A DNA stretch of 64,000 bases from JANMAT01 sp031359995 (GCA_031359995.1 JANMAT010000213.1:1-64000); one strand, 5' to 3'; shown: positions 1 to 8,664, counted from the first letter of the stretch. Notes: generated from the sequence alone by a model not told the origin. Translations and numbers: made by a program.

Positions 1-1056
1 AGCACCACCGCCACCACCGGCGCCACGGCCAACGGGATCGTGCCGACCACGACCACGCTGCCCTCCGTCGGCGCCACCACCACAACCCGCCCGATCGGCA
101 CGACGACCACGCCGCCAACCACGCCGACGACTCCCGCAACGACGCCGCCGACCACCCCGGCGACGACACCGCCGACAACTCCGGCTCCGACGACGACCGT
201 GGCCCCGACCACCACGACCACCGTGCCGCCGCCCACGCCCGCCCTGCAGGTCACCGGGACGTGCGGCACCAACGGCGGCAACCTCACGCTCAACCTCACG
301 AAGTTCGTCAAGGGCTGGAGCTACACCGTCTTCAAGTGGTCACCGTCGAATGCGTTCGAGGTCAGCTCGGGCCTCGACGTCGTCCCCGACACCAGCTTCA
401 TCGTGCCCTTCGCCTGCCTCGGCAAGGAGCCGGGCGTGTGGCGCTTCGAGGCGACCGAGCGCGACCCCGCTGTGAGCAGCAGCAAGTCGTTGACCACCGG
501 CGTCCAGAACTGGACGGTCAGCCTCATGGACACCCGCAATGCACTGGTGGCCCCACCGCTCACCAACGTCGCCACCAAGCAGATGTGCAGCGGTGGACCG
601 ACGGCGCAGCCCGGCGGCGTCCTGCTGCAGACGTTCCGGGTGCCGCCTGCCGGCGGTCCGGGTCCTGCTCCCTCGTTCACCCTGACCGAGGTCGGCATCA
701 GGAACACCGAGTCGTTCTCCGGTTCGCTGCAGATCCTCAAGCCCGGGGTGATCGACCCGCTGTGGACCGAGGCGATCACAATCGACGGCACCGACATCAC
801 CGTTGCCATCAGCATCCCGACCGGACAGGTCGTCGCCGGAGACTTGCTGACCCTGCGGCTGACCAACGTGAGCCCGAAGGTGCCGACGAACGCCACACTC
901 GCCTTCCGTCACACGATCAACGGCACCACCGACGGCGCGTCGCTCAGCATCGTGAACAGCTGCGCGCAGTTGCTCCCGGTCCTGATCCCCACCGGTGAGG
1001 TCCTCGGGTGGATCAACGGTCAGCTCAGCTCCACGCTTCCTCCCCCGCCCGGCTGA
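1..1056 (+). CDS. C-terminal part of a Thr/Pro-rich secreted or surface protein, 5' end outside window
   Basis: The reading frame is open from base 1, so the gene starts upstream of the window and 351 residues are visible. The first 80 or so are a low-complexity Thr/Pro/Ala linker of the kind that spaces extracellular domains in actinobacteria. The remaining 265 residues form a compact domain with alternating hydrophobic beta-type stretches and four Cys residues, ending in a Pro-rich tail (LPPPPG). No transmembrane segment or LPXTG-like signal is seen at the C terminus. I do not recognise the domain; an exported role is inferred from the linker. It is followed by a hairpin that also serves the convergent nfuA gene. 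Confidence 0.65.
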   Translation, partial: STTATTGATANGIVPTTTTLPSVGATTTTRPIGTTTTPPTTPTTPATTPPTTPATTPPTTPAPTTTVAPTTTTTVPPPTPALQVTGTCGTNGGNLTLNLTKFVKGWSYTVFKWSPSNAFEVSSGLDVVPDTSFIVPFACLGKEPGVWRFEATERDPAVSSSKSLTTGVQNWTVSLMDTRNALVAPPLTNVATKQMCSGGPTAQPGGVLLQTFRVPPAGGPGPAPSFTLTEVGIRNTESFSGSLQILKPGVIDPLWTEAITIDGTDITVAISIPTGQVVAGDLLTLRLTNVSPKVPTNATLAFRHTINGTTDGASLSIVNSCAQLLPVLIPTGEVLGWINGQLSSTLPPPPG

Positions 1057-1066
1057 ACGCCCGCCG

Positions 1067-1085
1067 GGCTGACGCGCCGTCAGCC
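1067..1085. terminator. Perfect hairpin between convergent genes
   Basis: An 8-bp perfect inverted repeat (GGCTGACG / CGTCAGCC) with a 3-nt loop sits between the stop at 1056 and the convergent nfuA. The right arm contains the nfuA stop codon. There is no T tract, so termination is inferred from position. Confidence 0.5.
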
Positions 1086-1733
1086 GTTGAAGTAGGGGTT
1101 CTCGCCGGTGGAGTGATCGGTGGCGTCGACGACCTTGCTGATGGCCGGCACCTTCTCCTTGATCATCACCTGCACGCCTTCGAGCATGGTGAGACGGCTC
1201 ATGGAGCAACCGTGGCACCCGCCGCCCATGGTCAGGTAGGCCCGGCCCTCGCCGTCGTGGCCGAGGAACGTGACGAAGCCACCGTGGGCGGCCAGGCTCG
1301 GGTTCACCTCGTGCTCGACCACGGCCAGCACCTGGCCGGCGGTGTCGTCGTCGAGCCGCAGGCCCTCCAGGTTGATCGGGCGCGGCTTGTTCGGATTGCG
1401 CAGCACCAGACCATCGAGCTCGTAGTCGAGGGTGGCGCCCTCGAAGTTGGGCACGTCCTTCGACGGCACGATCACCCGGAGCCCGCCGTGGTTGCGCACG
1501 ATGTCGGTCAGCGCCGCCTTGGCCGTCTCCTGGAACGAGAGGTCGTAGGTGAACTCGGCCCCCTCGTCGGACAGGATCTCGAGGCGGATGCCGAGCGCGC
1601 TGCCCTCGGGCTCGCCGTCGCGCAGCTCGATGAGCTTGACCCGAGCGACCTCGGTGACGCTGATCACGTCGGCATCGGCCGGCGCCGCCGGGGCAGCAGG
1701 GGCGAACGGGGAGGTCGGCGATTCGGTGCTCAC
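1080..1733 (-). CDS. nfuA: NfuA-type Fe-S cluster carrier
   Basis: The protein of 217 aa has two parts: an A-type scaffold-like domain without the usual cysteines (about 20-125) and a C-terminal NifU domain (about 135-210) with a CxxC motif in GGGCHGC (Cys near 173 and 176). This is the NfuA layout; such proteins carry [4Fe-4S] clusters to apo-enzymes in the cytosol, with the CxxC of two subunits holding the cluster. I chose the GTG at 1733 because a TAGCGT hexamer lies exactly 7 nt upstream, matching the leaderless layout of many genes here; a GTG at 1742 would run into that hexamer. It stands alone and converges on the Thr-rich gene. Confidence 0.9.
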   Translation of the reverse strand: MSTESPTSPFAPAAPAAPADADVISVTEVARVKLIELRDGEPEGSALGIRLEILSDEGAEFTYDLSFQETAKAALTDIVRNHGGLRVIVPSKDVPNFEGATLDYELDGLVLRNPNKPRPINLEGLRLDDDTAGQVLAVVEHEVNPSLAAHGGFVTFLGHDGEGRAYLTMGGGCHGCSMSRLTMLEGVQVMIKEKVPAISKVVDATDHSTGENPYFNG

Positions 1734-1740
1734 GGCGACC

Positions 1741-1746
1741 ACGCTA
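1741..1746 (-). promoter_or_regulatory. -10 hexamer of nfuA
   Basis: TAGCGT on the minus strand ends 7 nt before the GTG chosen as nfuA start, suggesting a leaderless transcript. Confidence 0.45.
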
Positions 1747-1882
1747 CCGGTGCGCCAGCGGCGATGGCGATGCGGGCCCCGATGGGTGGGCCACGGGCAC
1801 GATCGTGTCAGGGCGCGACGTGGCCGCGGCGGCCAGCCGATCGAGGGTACGGGCCGGGCGCCGCGGTGCAGGCGTGCTCATG

Positions 1883-2665
1883 TCAGTAGCTCAGCAGGTT
1901 GCCGCCGCCGTCGCACTCGATGCGCTGTCCGGTGAGGTAGCCGGCGCCGTCACCGCACAGGAACAGCACCACCTTGGCCACGTCGATCGGTTGGCAGGCC
2001 CGGCCGAACGGTGAGGTGGCGTCGAGCGTGCGCAGGTCGTCGATCGAACGGTCACCGGTGAGGGAACGGGCGAGGCGCACACCCATGTCGGTCTCCACGA
2101 GACCGGGGGCCACGATGTTCACGTGGATCCCGTGGGACCGCTCCTCCTTGGCCAGGGTGAAGGCCAGCGCCTCCATGGCCGCCTTGCCCATGTTGTACGG
2201 CGCGCCGTTGCCGCCGTACTTGCTGGTCGCCACCGATGAGATCATCACGATGTCGCCGCGGCCGCACGTGCGCATGCCGGGCAGCACCAGCCGGCACAGG
2301 TGGTGAGGCCCCAACGCATGGGTGGCCACGACGCGCGCCATCTCGGCCGGGTCGGTGTCGGCCACCGACTGGCCGCGGCTGGCGATGCCGCCGTTGTTGA
2401 CCAGGATGCTCACCGGTCCCAGCTCGGCCACGACGGCCTCGACCATGGCGGCGTCCTGGTCGGCGTCGTCGACGCTGGCCTGGTACGCGCCCGCCACACC
2501 GCCGGCGGCCACGATCACGTCGACGGTCGCGTCGGCCGACTCACGGTCCTTGCGGTAGTTCACGCCGACCGCAGCGCCGTTGGCCGCCAGCAGCTGCGAG
2601 ATGGCCCGACCGATGCCGCGCCCACCCCCGGTCACCAATGCGACCCGACGGTCCAGCTCCCCCAC
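1883..2665 (-). CDS. SDR family oxidoreductase, FabG-like
   Basis: A classical short-chain dehydrogenase of 260 aa. Visible motifs are the N-terminal nucleotide-binding TGGGRGIG, the NNGG variant of NNAG, a catalytic Ser in MISSVATS, the YNMGK catalytic Tyr/Lys pair, and the C-terminal glycine-rich end (CDGGGNLLSY) typical of FabG-like enzymes. It probably reduces a 3-oxoacyl or related carbonyl with NAD(P)H; substrate cannot be read. The GTG at 2665 is preferred over ATG 2695 because GAGGAGG lies 5-6 nt upstream and the protein then begins at the usual distance before the Rossmann motif. It is divergent from the CDF transporter, leaving about 48 bp for both promoters. Confidence 0.85.
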   Translation of the reverse strand: MGELDRRVALVTGGGRGIGRAISQLLAANGAAVGVNYRKDRESADATVDVIVAAGGVAGAYQASVDDADQDAAMVEAVVAELGPVSILVNNGGIASRGQSVADTDPAEMARVVATHALGPHHLCRLVLPGMRTCGRGDIVMISSVATSKYGGNGAPYNMGKAAMEALAFTLAKEERSHGIHVNIVAPGLVETDMGVRLARSLTGDRSIDDLRTLDATSPFGRACQPIDVAKVVLFLCGDGAGYLTGQRIECDGGGNLLSY

Positions 2666-2713
2666 GGCGGCCTCCTCTGGCCCGGACCCGGGCATCGATG
2701 ACAACCTAGGCCG

Positions 2714-3652
2714 GTGCAGGACGGAAGCCGAAAAGCCATCATCGCCGCGTTCGTGGCGAACCTCGGCATCGCCATCGCCAAGTTCGCCGGCTTCCTCGTG
2801 ACCGGGTCGGCCGGGCTGCTGGCCGAGTCCGGACACTCCCTGGCCGACACGGGCAACCAGGGTCTGCTGCTGCTCGGCTCCAAGCGGGCCCGGCGCGCCC
2901 CGGACGAGGACCACCCCTTCGGGTTCGGTCGCGAGCGGTTCTTCTGGGCCTTCGTCGTCGCCCTCGTGCTGTTCTCGATGGGCGGCCTGTTCGCCATCTA
3001 CGAAGGCATCCACAAGCTGCAGAACCCCGAGCCCACCGAGAAGCCGATCGTCGCGTTCGCCATCCTCGGCTTCGCCGTACTGCTCGAGAGCTACTCGCTG
3101 CGCACCGCCATGCAGGAAGCGACCCACCTCCGCGGGAACCGCACCCTGTGGCAGTTCATCCGGGCGTCGAAGCAACCCGAGCTCCCCGTGGTGCTGCTCG
3201 AAGACATCGGCGCCGAGATCGGTCTGGTGTTCGCGCTGTTCGGCCTCACGATGGGCGAGATCACCCACAACGCCCGGTGGGACGCGGTCGGATCCCTCGC
3301 CATCGGCATCCTGCTCGTGGTGATCGCCGGCGTCCTCGCCGTCGAGATGAAGGGCCTGCTCATCGGCGAGTCGGCCGACCCGCTCGACGTGGCCAAGGTG
3401 CGCGCCGCGATGGAGCAGGCCGAACCCGTGCGTCGCGTCATCCACATGCGCACCGAGCACATCGGCCCCGAGGAGATGCTGGTGGCGGCCAAGCTCGAGT
3501 TCGACGGCTCCCTCACCTTCGCCCAGTTGGCCGACGCCATCGACGCGACCGAGCGGAAGGTGCGCGAGGCGGTGCCAACGGCCACGGTGATCTACATCGA
3601 GCCCGACGTCTACCGGGACGGGGCCGTTCCCACCGACCGCGACGACGCATGA
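2714..3652 (+). CDS. Cation diffusion facilitator (CDF) family transporter
   Basis: The protein of 312 aa has five to six hydrophobic segments followed by a cytoplasmic C-terminal domain of about 80 residues. The ESGHSLADTGNQ stretch (about 36-47) and the LLEDIGAEIG stretch carry the His/Asp residues expected for the transmembrane metal site. The long loop with FIRASKQPELPVVLLED resembles the SLC30A9-like CDF branch. The family exports Zn, Mn, Co or Fe in exchange for protons; the metal is not predictable here. The GTG start has only a weak ribosome site. Its stop overlaps the ATG of the next gene (ATGA at 3649), so the two are probably co-translated. Confidence 0.85.
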   Translation: MQDGSRKAIIAAFVANLGIAIAKFAGFLVTGSAGLLAESGHSLADTGNQGLLLLGSKRARRAPDEDHPFGFGRERFFWAFVVALVLFSMGGLFAIYEGIHKLQNPEPTEKPIVAFAILGFAVLLESYSLRTAMQEATHLRGNRTLWQFIRASKQPELPVVLLEDIGAEIGLVFALFGLTMGEITHNARWDAVGSLAIGILLVVIAGVLAVEMKGLLIGESADPLDVAKVRAAMEQAEPVRRVIHMRTEHIGPEEMLVAAKLEFDGSLTFAQLADAIDATERKVREAVPTATVIYIEPDVYRDGAVPTDRDDA

Positions 3653-4587
3653 CCGCGGCCGTCACGGCGTCGAGCCGGGCCCGTGCCGGCATGAACCACC
3701 GCAACGCCGGGGTCAGCGCCATCGCCGTGTCGGTCGCGGTGCTGTCGATCGGATCGACCCTCGTGAAGGAGACCGGCTCACCCGGTTCGGTGGTCGCGTT
3801 CTGGCGCCTGCTGGGCGCCTCGCTGGTGTGGCAGTTGGTGCTGCGCGTGCGGGGCGGCCGGGTCGATACGAAGGCGTGGCGCCGGGTGGCGCCGGCCGGG
3901 TTCCTGTTCGGCATCAACCTCGTGTGCTTCTTCACCGCCGTGCGCCTCACCCGCATCGCCAACGCCGAGTTCACCGGCACGCTCGCCCCTGCCATCGTGG
4001 TGCCCCTCGCCGCGTGGCGCCTGCGGGAGAAGGTGCCGACGCGCACGATCGTGCTCGGCGTGGTCGCCCTGTGCGGCGTGGCCCTCATCGTGCTCTCCAG
4101 CGCCAAGGGCGCCAGCTCGTTCAAGGGCGACCTGCTCGCCGTGACCGCGGTGTTCACCTGGTCGATGTACCTGCTGCTCACCAAGCGCATCCGGGCCGGC
4201 GTGGACACGAAGGTGTTCATGACCGTCATGAGCTCGGTGGCCGCCGTCGTGGTGCTGCCGGTGGCCATCTCGAGCGGGAAGATGTTCGACGTCACCGGCA
4301 AGGGCTGGGCCCTCATCGCCCTCATGGCCATCACGTCGGGCATGCTGGCCCACGGCATGCTGGCGTGGTCGCAACAGCGGGTGCCGGTCTCGACCATCTC
4401 GGTCATGCAACTCGCCCAGCCCGGCATGTCGACCCTGTGGGCCTTTCTGATCCTGGGCGAGTCGGTGCGGGGCATCCAGATCGTGGGCATGGCCATCGTG
4501 CTCGTGGCGGTGGGCCTCATCGCCCAACAGGCGGCCCGGGGCAGCACCCCGCCACCCGAACCGGACAGCGGGGGCGTGGCGGGCTAG
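3649..4587 (+). CDS. EamA/DMT-family transporter
   Basis: A 312-aa integral membrane protein with about ten hydrophobic segments arranged as two EamA repeats, each near 140 residues (second repeat starting around GDLLAVTAVFTWSMYLL). Members of the drug/metabolite transporter superfamily export small metabolites; the substrate cannot be inferred. It overlaps the CDF gene by 4 nt. Its TAG stop is also the first three bases of a TAGAGT hexamer that probably drives the riboswitch-controlled thiamine operon that follows. Confidence 0.85.
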   Translation: MTAAVTASSRARAGMNHRNAGVSAIAVSVAVLSIGSTLVKETGSPGSVVAFWRLLGASLVWQLVLRVRGGRVDTKAWRRVAPAGFLFGINLVCFFTAVRLTRIANAEFTGTLAPAIVVPLAAWRLREKVPTRTIVLGVVALCGVALIVLSSAKGASSFKGDLLAVTAVFTWSMYLLLTKRIRAGVDTKVFMTVMSSVAAVVVLPVAISSGKMFDVTGKGWALIALMAITSGMLAHGMLAWSQQRVPVSTISVMQLAQPGMSTLWAFLILGESVRGIQIVGMAIVLVAVGLIAQQAARGSTPPPEPDSGGVAG

Positions 4588-4590
4588 AGT
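4585..4590 (+). promoter_or_regulatory. -10 hexamer of the thiamine operon
   Basis: TAGAGT overlaps the stop codon of the upstream transporter. Transcription would start near 4597, just before the riboswitch. Assigned from pattern and position only. Confidence 0.4.
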
Positions 4591-4605
4591 CGCCGGCAAG
4601 CAACG

Positions 4606-4696
4606 AAACGGGGAGCTCGGGGGGAACCGCCGGGCTGAGAGGGTGGCCGCCGCCACCGACCCGAGAACCTGATCTGGGTAATGCCAGCGGAGGGAA
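4606..4696 (+). promoter_or_regulatory. TPP riboswitch (THI element)
   Basis: The conserved halves of the thiamine pyrophosphate aptamer are plain: GGGCTGAGAGGG around 4632-4643 and the core running from GAACCTGATCTGGG through TAATGCCAGCGGAGGGA (4665-4695). The segment between (about 4644-4660) is the variable P3 arm. The GGAGGG at 4689-4694 is both the conserved 3' strand of the aptamer and the only Shine-Dalgarno for the GTG at 4700. TPP binding should therefore hide the ribosome site and block translation directly, with no separate expression platform. It controls the thiN-thiBPQ operon. Confidence 0.95.
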
Positions 4697-4699
4697 GCC

Positions 4700-5350
4700 G
4701 TGCAGCACGCCATCGTCGTCGTCGGGGGATCGCCACCAGAGGCCGCCGCCTTGGCGCGCATCGACGAGGCCACCATCGTGGTGGCGGCCGACTCCGGGTA
4801 CGACCACGCCCGGGCGCTGGGGCTCGCGGTCGACGTGCTCGTGGGCGACCTCGACTCGATCACGCCCGAAGGTCTGGCCGCCGCCCATGCCGCCGGCGTG
4901 CTCGTGGAGCAGCACGACCCCGACAAGGACGCGACCGACACCGAGCTGGCGCTCGCCGTCGCCGTCACCCGGGGCGCGACCCGTGTGACGCTCCTGACCG
5001 GCGCCACCGGCGACCGCCTCGACCACTCGCTCGCCGTGATCCTGTCGCTCACCCACCCCCGGCTCGACGGTGTGATGGTCGACGCGTGGGTCGGCACCGC
5101 CGCGCTCCACGCCCTGCACGGCCCCGCGGCGCGCCAGGTGCCGGCGAACCAGGGCGAGACCCTCACGCTGCTCGCCATCGGCGGCGACGCCGTCGGCATC
5201 ACCACCCACGGGCTGCGCTACCCGCTGCTCGGCGAGTCACTCGGCCCGGCGTCGAGTCGCGGCGTGTCGAACGTGGTCACCTCGCCCCACCCCACCATCA
5301 CGCTGCAGGCCGGTCGTCTGCTCGTCATCCGCCCGGAGGCCCTCGCATGA
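4700..5350 (+). CDS. thiN: Thiamine pyrophosphokinase
   Basis: The enzyme moves pyrophosphate from ATP to thiamine to give TPP. The 216-aa length fits the family. Visible motifs are AADSGYDHA (about 32-40), the GDLDSI metal/nucleotide loop (about 53-58), DPDKDATDTELA (about 73-84) and GATGDRLDH in the second half, all hallmarks of the TPK catalytic domain; a smaller C-terminal TPK beta domain ends in RLLVIRPEA. The GTG start lies 5 nt after the SD embedded in the TPP riboswitch. It overlaps thiB (ATGA at 5347), so kinase and importer are translated together: imported thiamine is converted to TPP, which then feeds back on the riboswitch. Confidence 0.92.
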   Translation: MQHAIVVVGGSPPEAAALARIDEATIVVAADSGYDHARALGLAVDVLVGDLDSITPEGLAAAHAAGVLVEQHDPDKDATDTELALAVAVTRGATRVTLLTGATGDRLDHSLAVILSLTHPRLDGVMVDAWVGTAALHALHGPAARQVPANQGETLTLLAIGGDAVGITTHGLRYPLLGESLGPASSRGVSNVVTSPHPTITLQAGRLLVIRPEALA

Positions 5351-6402
5351 TCCGTGTCCGTCACCTCGCCGCCCTCGGCGCGCTCATCATCATCACCGGC
5401 GCCTGCGCCAGCACGTCGTCGTCGTCGGGGTCGGCGTCGGTGACGCTCGTGAGCCACGACTCGTTCGTGGCCACCCAGTCGGTGCTCGACGGCTTCACGG
5501 CCGACACCGGCGTGAAGCTCGACGTGCCCAAGGGCACCGGCGATGCCGGTGCCGTGCTGGCCAAGGCCATCCTGGCCAAGGGCAACCCGGAGGGCGACGT
5601 GCTCTGGGGCGTCGACAACACGCTGCTGTCCAAGGCGGTGGACGCCGGCGTCTTCGAGCCCTACGCGTCGCCCGCCCACCCCCAGCTCGACCCCACCACC
5701 ACCGTGCTCGTACCCGGCCACGAGCTCACGCCGGTCGACGTCGGCTACGTGTGCGTGAACGTCGACAAGGCCTTCTACGCCGGGGCGAAGGGCCCCGCCC
5801 CCACCACGCTCGACGACCTGATCAAGCCGGCCTACAAGGACCAGCTCGTGGTGCAGAACCCGGCCACCTCGTCGCCCGGACTCGTGTTCCTGCTCGCCAC
5901 CGTGGCGAAGTACGGCGACACGTGGCCCGACTACTGGAAGGCCCTGCGGGCCAACGGCGTGAAGGTGACCGAAGGCTGGACCGAGGCCTACTCCACCGAC
6001 TTCTCGGGCTCGACGGGCAAGGGCGCGCGCCCGCTCGTGGTCAGCTACGCCTCGTCGCCGGTGGCCGAGGTGGTGTTCGCCCCCGATCCCAAGCCGACCA
6101 CGCCGCCCACGGCCACCTTCACCGACGGCTGCTTCCGCCAGGTCGAGTTCGTGGGCATCCTGAAGGGCTCCAAGCACGTGGAGGCGGCCAAGAAGCTGAT
6201 CGACTTCCTGGTGTCGAAGCCGTTCCAGCAGGACATGGCGCTCAACATGTTCGTGTCGCCCGCACTCACCGGCGCGGCGCTGCCGACCGAGTTCACGTCG
6301 TTCACCGTCACGCCCGACGCGCCGCTGAACCTGGCGCCGGCCGAGATCGCCGCCAACCGCGACAAGTGGGTGGAGGAGTGGACGAACATCGTCCTGCGCT
6401 GA
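5347..6402 (+). CDS. thiB: Thiamine ABC transporter substrate-binding lipoprotein
   Basis: A 351-aa extracellular solute-binding protein. It opens with a short signal peptide ending at Cys20 in ITGAC, an acceptable though weak lipobox, so it is probably tethered outside the membrane. The body is the ThiB/TbpA-type fold: VTLVSHDSF at the mature start, EGDVLWGVDNTLLSKA near residue 80, and WTEAYSTDFS and SYASSPVAE later. Context clinches thiamine: it sits between thiN and the permease under a TPP riboswitch. The start overlaps thiN by 4 nt and the end overlaps thiP by 25 nt. Confidence 0.92.
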   Translation: MIRVRHLAALGALIIITGACASTSSSSGSASVTLVSHDSFVATQSVLDGFTADTGVKLDVPKGTGDAGAVLAKAILAKGNPEGDVLWGVDNTLLSKAVDAGVFEPYASPAHPQLDPTTTVLVPGHELTPVDVGYVCVNVDKAFYAGAKGPAPTTLDDLIKPAYKDQLVVQNPATSSPGLVFLLATVAKYGDTWPDYWKALRANGVKVTEGWTEAYSTDFSGSTGKGARPLVVSYASSPVAEVVFAPDPKPTTPPTATFTDGCFRQVEFVGILKGSKHVEAAKKLIDFLVSKPFQQDMALNMFVSPALTGAALPTEFTSFTVTPDAPLNLAPAEIAANRDKWVEEWTNIVLR

Positions 6403-8000
6403 CACCGCGCCGGCGGCGCGTCGCCCCGGCCCCGCTGGCGCTGGCCGTCGCGCCGGTGCTCCTGCTGGCCGCCGGCTACGTGTGGCCGCTCGTCACCATG
6501 GCGCGCCGCGGGTTGGCCTGGGCCGCCCTGGGCGACGTGCTCGGCGCGTCGGTCACCTGGCGCGTGGCCTGGTTCACCGCGTGGCAGGCGGCGGTGTCGA
6601 CGCTGCTGGCCTTCGCCCTGGCCGCCCCGCTCACGGTCGTGGTCGCCCACTACCGCTTCCCGGGTCAACGGGCGGTGATGGGGCTCGTGGGCGTGCCCTT
6701 CGTGCTGCCGACCGTGGTCGTCGGCAGCGCGTTCGCGGCGACGCTGCCGCGCCAGTGGCGAGAGGGTGTCGTGGCCGTGCTGGCCGCCCACGCCTACATG
6801 AACGTTGCCGTGGTGGTGCGCACGGTCGGTGGCGCGTGGGCCCGCCTCGACCCGCGCTACGTGGACGCCGCCCGCACCCTGGGGGCCGGGCGGTGGCACA
6901 CGTTCCGCTCGGTCACCGCGCCACTGCTGCGCGGCCCGCTCGTGGCTGCGGCCGCCATCGTCTACCTGTTCACGTTCACGTCGTTCGGCATCGTGCGGAT
7001 CCTGGCCGGGCCCCGACACCCCACGCTCGAGGTCGAGCTGTGGCGGCGCGCCACGCAGGCCGACGTGGGCCGGGCCGCCGCCCTCGGTCTGCTGCAGCTG
7101 GTGGCGGTCGCCGCCGCGCTCACCGTGTGGCAACGGGCCCAACACGGGCTGGGCCGCCAGGGCACCACGCGCGGCGCCCGGCCGGGGCGCCGGGCGCGTC
7201 ACCGCCTCGAGCAGACCGGCGTGACGCTGGCCGTCGTGGCCACCGTGGCCGTGCTGATGGCCCCCCTGGTGGGGCTCGTCGGCCGGTCCCTGCGCGTCGG
7301 TGAGCGCTACGGGTTCACGTGGTACCGCCAGCTGCGCGGTTCGGGGCGCGGCACGACTCGAGCACTCGATCCGGTGGCGACCATGACCACCTCGCTGACC
7401 AACGCGCTCATCGCCGCCACCGTGGCCACCGTGGTGGGCACCGCGGCGGCGTACGCCATCGCTCTGGCCCGGCGGCGCTCGGGCGTGCTCGACGCCGGGC
7501 TGATGCTACCGCTCGGCACGTCGGCGGTCACGCTCGGGCTCGGCGTGTTCCTGGCCTACGGCCGCCCGCCGGTCGACCTGCGGGCCAGCCCGCTGCTGGT
7601 ACCCCTCGCCCACGCGCTCATCGGCGTGCCGTTCGTGGTGCGCACCGTGCTGCCGGCGGTGCGCGCGGTCGACCCGCGCTACGCCCAGGCCGCGGCCACG
7701 CTCGGTGCGTCCCGCTGGCGGGCGTGGCGCACGGTGGAGCTGCCCCTGGTGCGCCGCGCGCTGGTGACCGCGGCCGGCTTCGCCGCCGCGGTGTCGCTCG
7801 GCGAGTTCGGTGCGACGAGCTTCCTGGCCCGGCGGGCCACCACCACCGTGCCCGTCGCCATCGTGGAGCTGCTGTCACGGCCCGGCGCCGCCAACGTGGG
7901 TCAGGCGTATGCGCTGGCGGTGCTGCTCGCGCTGGTGACCGCGCTCGTGTTCGTCGCCGCCGACGGGCTCGACCGGCGACGCGACGGCGGTGGGTGGTGA
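6378..8000 (+). CDS. thiP: Thiamine ABC transporter permease
   Basis: A 540-aa membrane protein with two tandem permease domains, as in ThiP and Fe3+-type permeases, about twelve hydrophobic segments in all. Each half carries an EAA-like loop that docks on the ATPase: YVDAARTLGAGRWHTFRSV and YAQAAATLGASRWRAWRTV. I chose the GTG at 6378, inside the 3' end of thiB, because GGTGGAGGAG lies just before it and the protein then begins with a basic stretch (TPRRRR) before the first membrane segment. The stop overlaps the thiQ start (GTGA at 7997). Confidence 0.9.
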   Translation: MDEHRPALTPRRRRVAPAPLALAVAPVLLLAAGYVWPLVTMARRGLAWAALGDVLGASVTWRVAWFTAWQAAVSTLLAFALAAPLTVVVAHYRFPGQRAVMGLVGVPFVLPTVVVGSAFAATLPRQWREGVVAVLAAHAYMNVAVVVRTVGGAWARLDPRYVDAARTLGAGRWHTFRSVTAPLLRGPLVAAAAIVYLFTFTSFGIVRILAGPRHPTLEVELWRRATQADVGRAAALGLLQLVAVAAALTVWQRAQHGLGRQGTTRGARPGRRARHRLEQTGVTLAVVATVAVLMAPLVGLVGRSLRVGERYGFTWYRQLRGSGRGTTRALDPVATMTTSLTNALIAATVATVVGTAAAYAIALARRRSGVLDAGLMLPLGTSAVTLGLGVFLAYGRPPVDLRASPLLVPLAHALIGVPFVVRTVLPAVRAVDPRYAQAAATLGASRWRAWRTVELPLVRRALVTAAGFAAAVSLGEFGATSFLARRATTTVPVAIVELLSRPGAANVGQAYALAVLLALVTALVFVAADGLDRRRDGGGW

Positions 8001-8626
8001 GCCTCGACGTCGTCGACGTGACCGTCGCCTACGACGGGCGCACCGTGCTCGACCGCGTGTCGCTGCACGTACCCGACGGCACCATCACCGCGGTGCTCGG
8101 CCCGAGCGGGGGCGGCAAGTCGACCCTGCTGCGCGCCATCGCCGGTCTCGTCGACCTCGACGGTGGGCGCGTCGTGGTCGACGGCACCGACGTGACCGCG
8201 GTGCCCACGCACCGCCGACGGGTCGGCATGGTGTTCCAGGACGACGTGCTGTTCCCCCACCTCGACGTGGCCGCCAACATCGCCTACGGCCTGCGCGCCG
8301 GCGGGGCCGACCATGCCACGATCCACGCCAAGGTGACCGAGCTGCTCGCCCTTGTCGGCCTGGCCGGTTTCGAACGGCGGCGCGTCACCACGCTGTCGGT
8401 CGGTGAAGCCCAACGCATCGCGCTGGCCCGCGCCCTCGCCCCCGCCCCCAGGGTGCTGCTCATGGACGAGCCGTTCGGCGCGCTCGACCGCGAGCTGCAC
8501 GATCGGCTCGTGCCCGAGGTGCGGGCGCTGCTCACGAGCCTGCGCATCACCGCGGTGCACGTCACGCACGATTCGGTCGAGGCCGAAGCACTGGCCGACG
8601 CGGTGGTTCGTCTACCGTCGGCATGA
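7997..8626 (+). CDS. thiQ: Thiamine ABC transporter ATP-binding protein
   Basis: A compact 209-aa ABC ATPase. Walker A is GPSGGGKST (near 35-43), the Q loop is VFQDDVLFPH, the signature motif is LSVGEAQR (a variant of LSGGQ), Walker B is VLLMDEPFGALD and the switch His lies in VHVTHDSVEA. Length and the absence of a C-terminal regulatory domain fit ThiQ. It powers thiamine uptake through ThiP. Start is the GTG overlapping the thiP stop; a GTG three bases upstream is also possible. A hairpin follows 9 nt after the stop. Confidence 0.92.
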   Translation: MSLDVVDVTVAYDGRTVLDRVSLHVPDGTITAVLGPSGGGKSTLLRAIAGLVDLDGGRVVVDGTDVTAVPTHRRRVGMVFQDDVLFPHLDVAANIAYGLRAGGADHATIHAKVTELLALVGLAGFERRRVTTLSVGEAQRIALARALAPAPRVLLMDEPFGALDRELHDRLVPEVRALLTSLRITAVHVTHDSVEAEALADAVVRLPSA

Positions 8627-8634
8627 CGCGGCAG

Positions 8635-8664
8635 GAGGGACCAGCGTCGCCCCGCGGGTCCCTC
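8635..8664 (+). terminator. Hairpin after the thiamine operon
   Basis: A perfect 8-bp inverted repeat GAGGGACC / GGTCCCTC encloses a 14-nt loop, starting 9 nt after the thiQ stop. No T tract follows, as is common in actinobacteria. Confidence 0.5.

Noticed and set aside
1883..3460. Very long minus-strand frame through the CDF transporter gene
   Set aside because: Only its 3' part is the SDR gene; the rest is a His/Gln/Arg-rich antisense shadow of a well-supported transporter.
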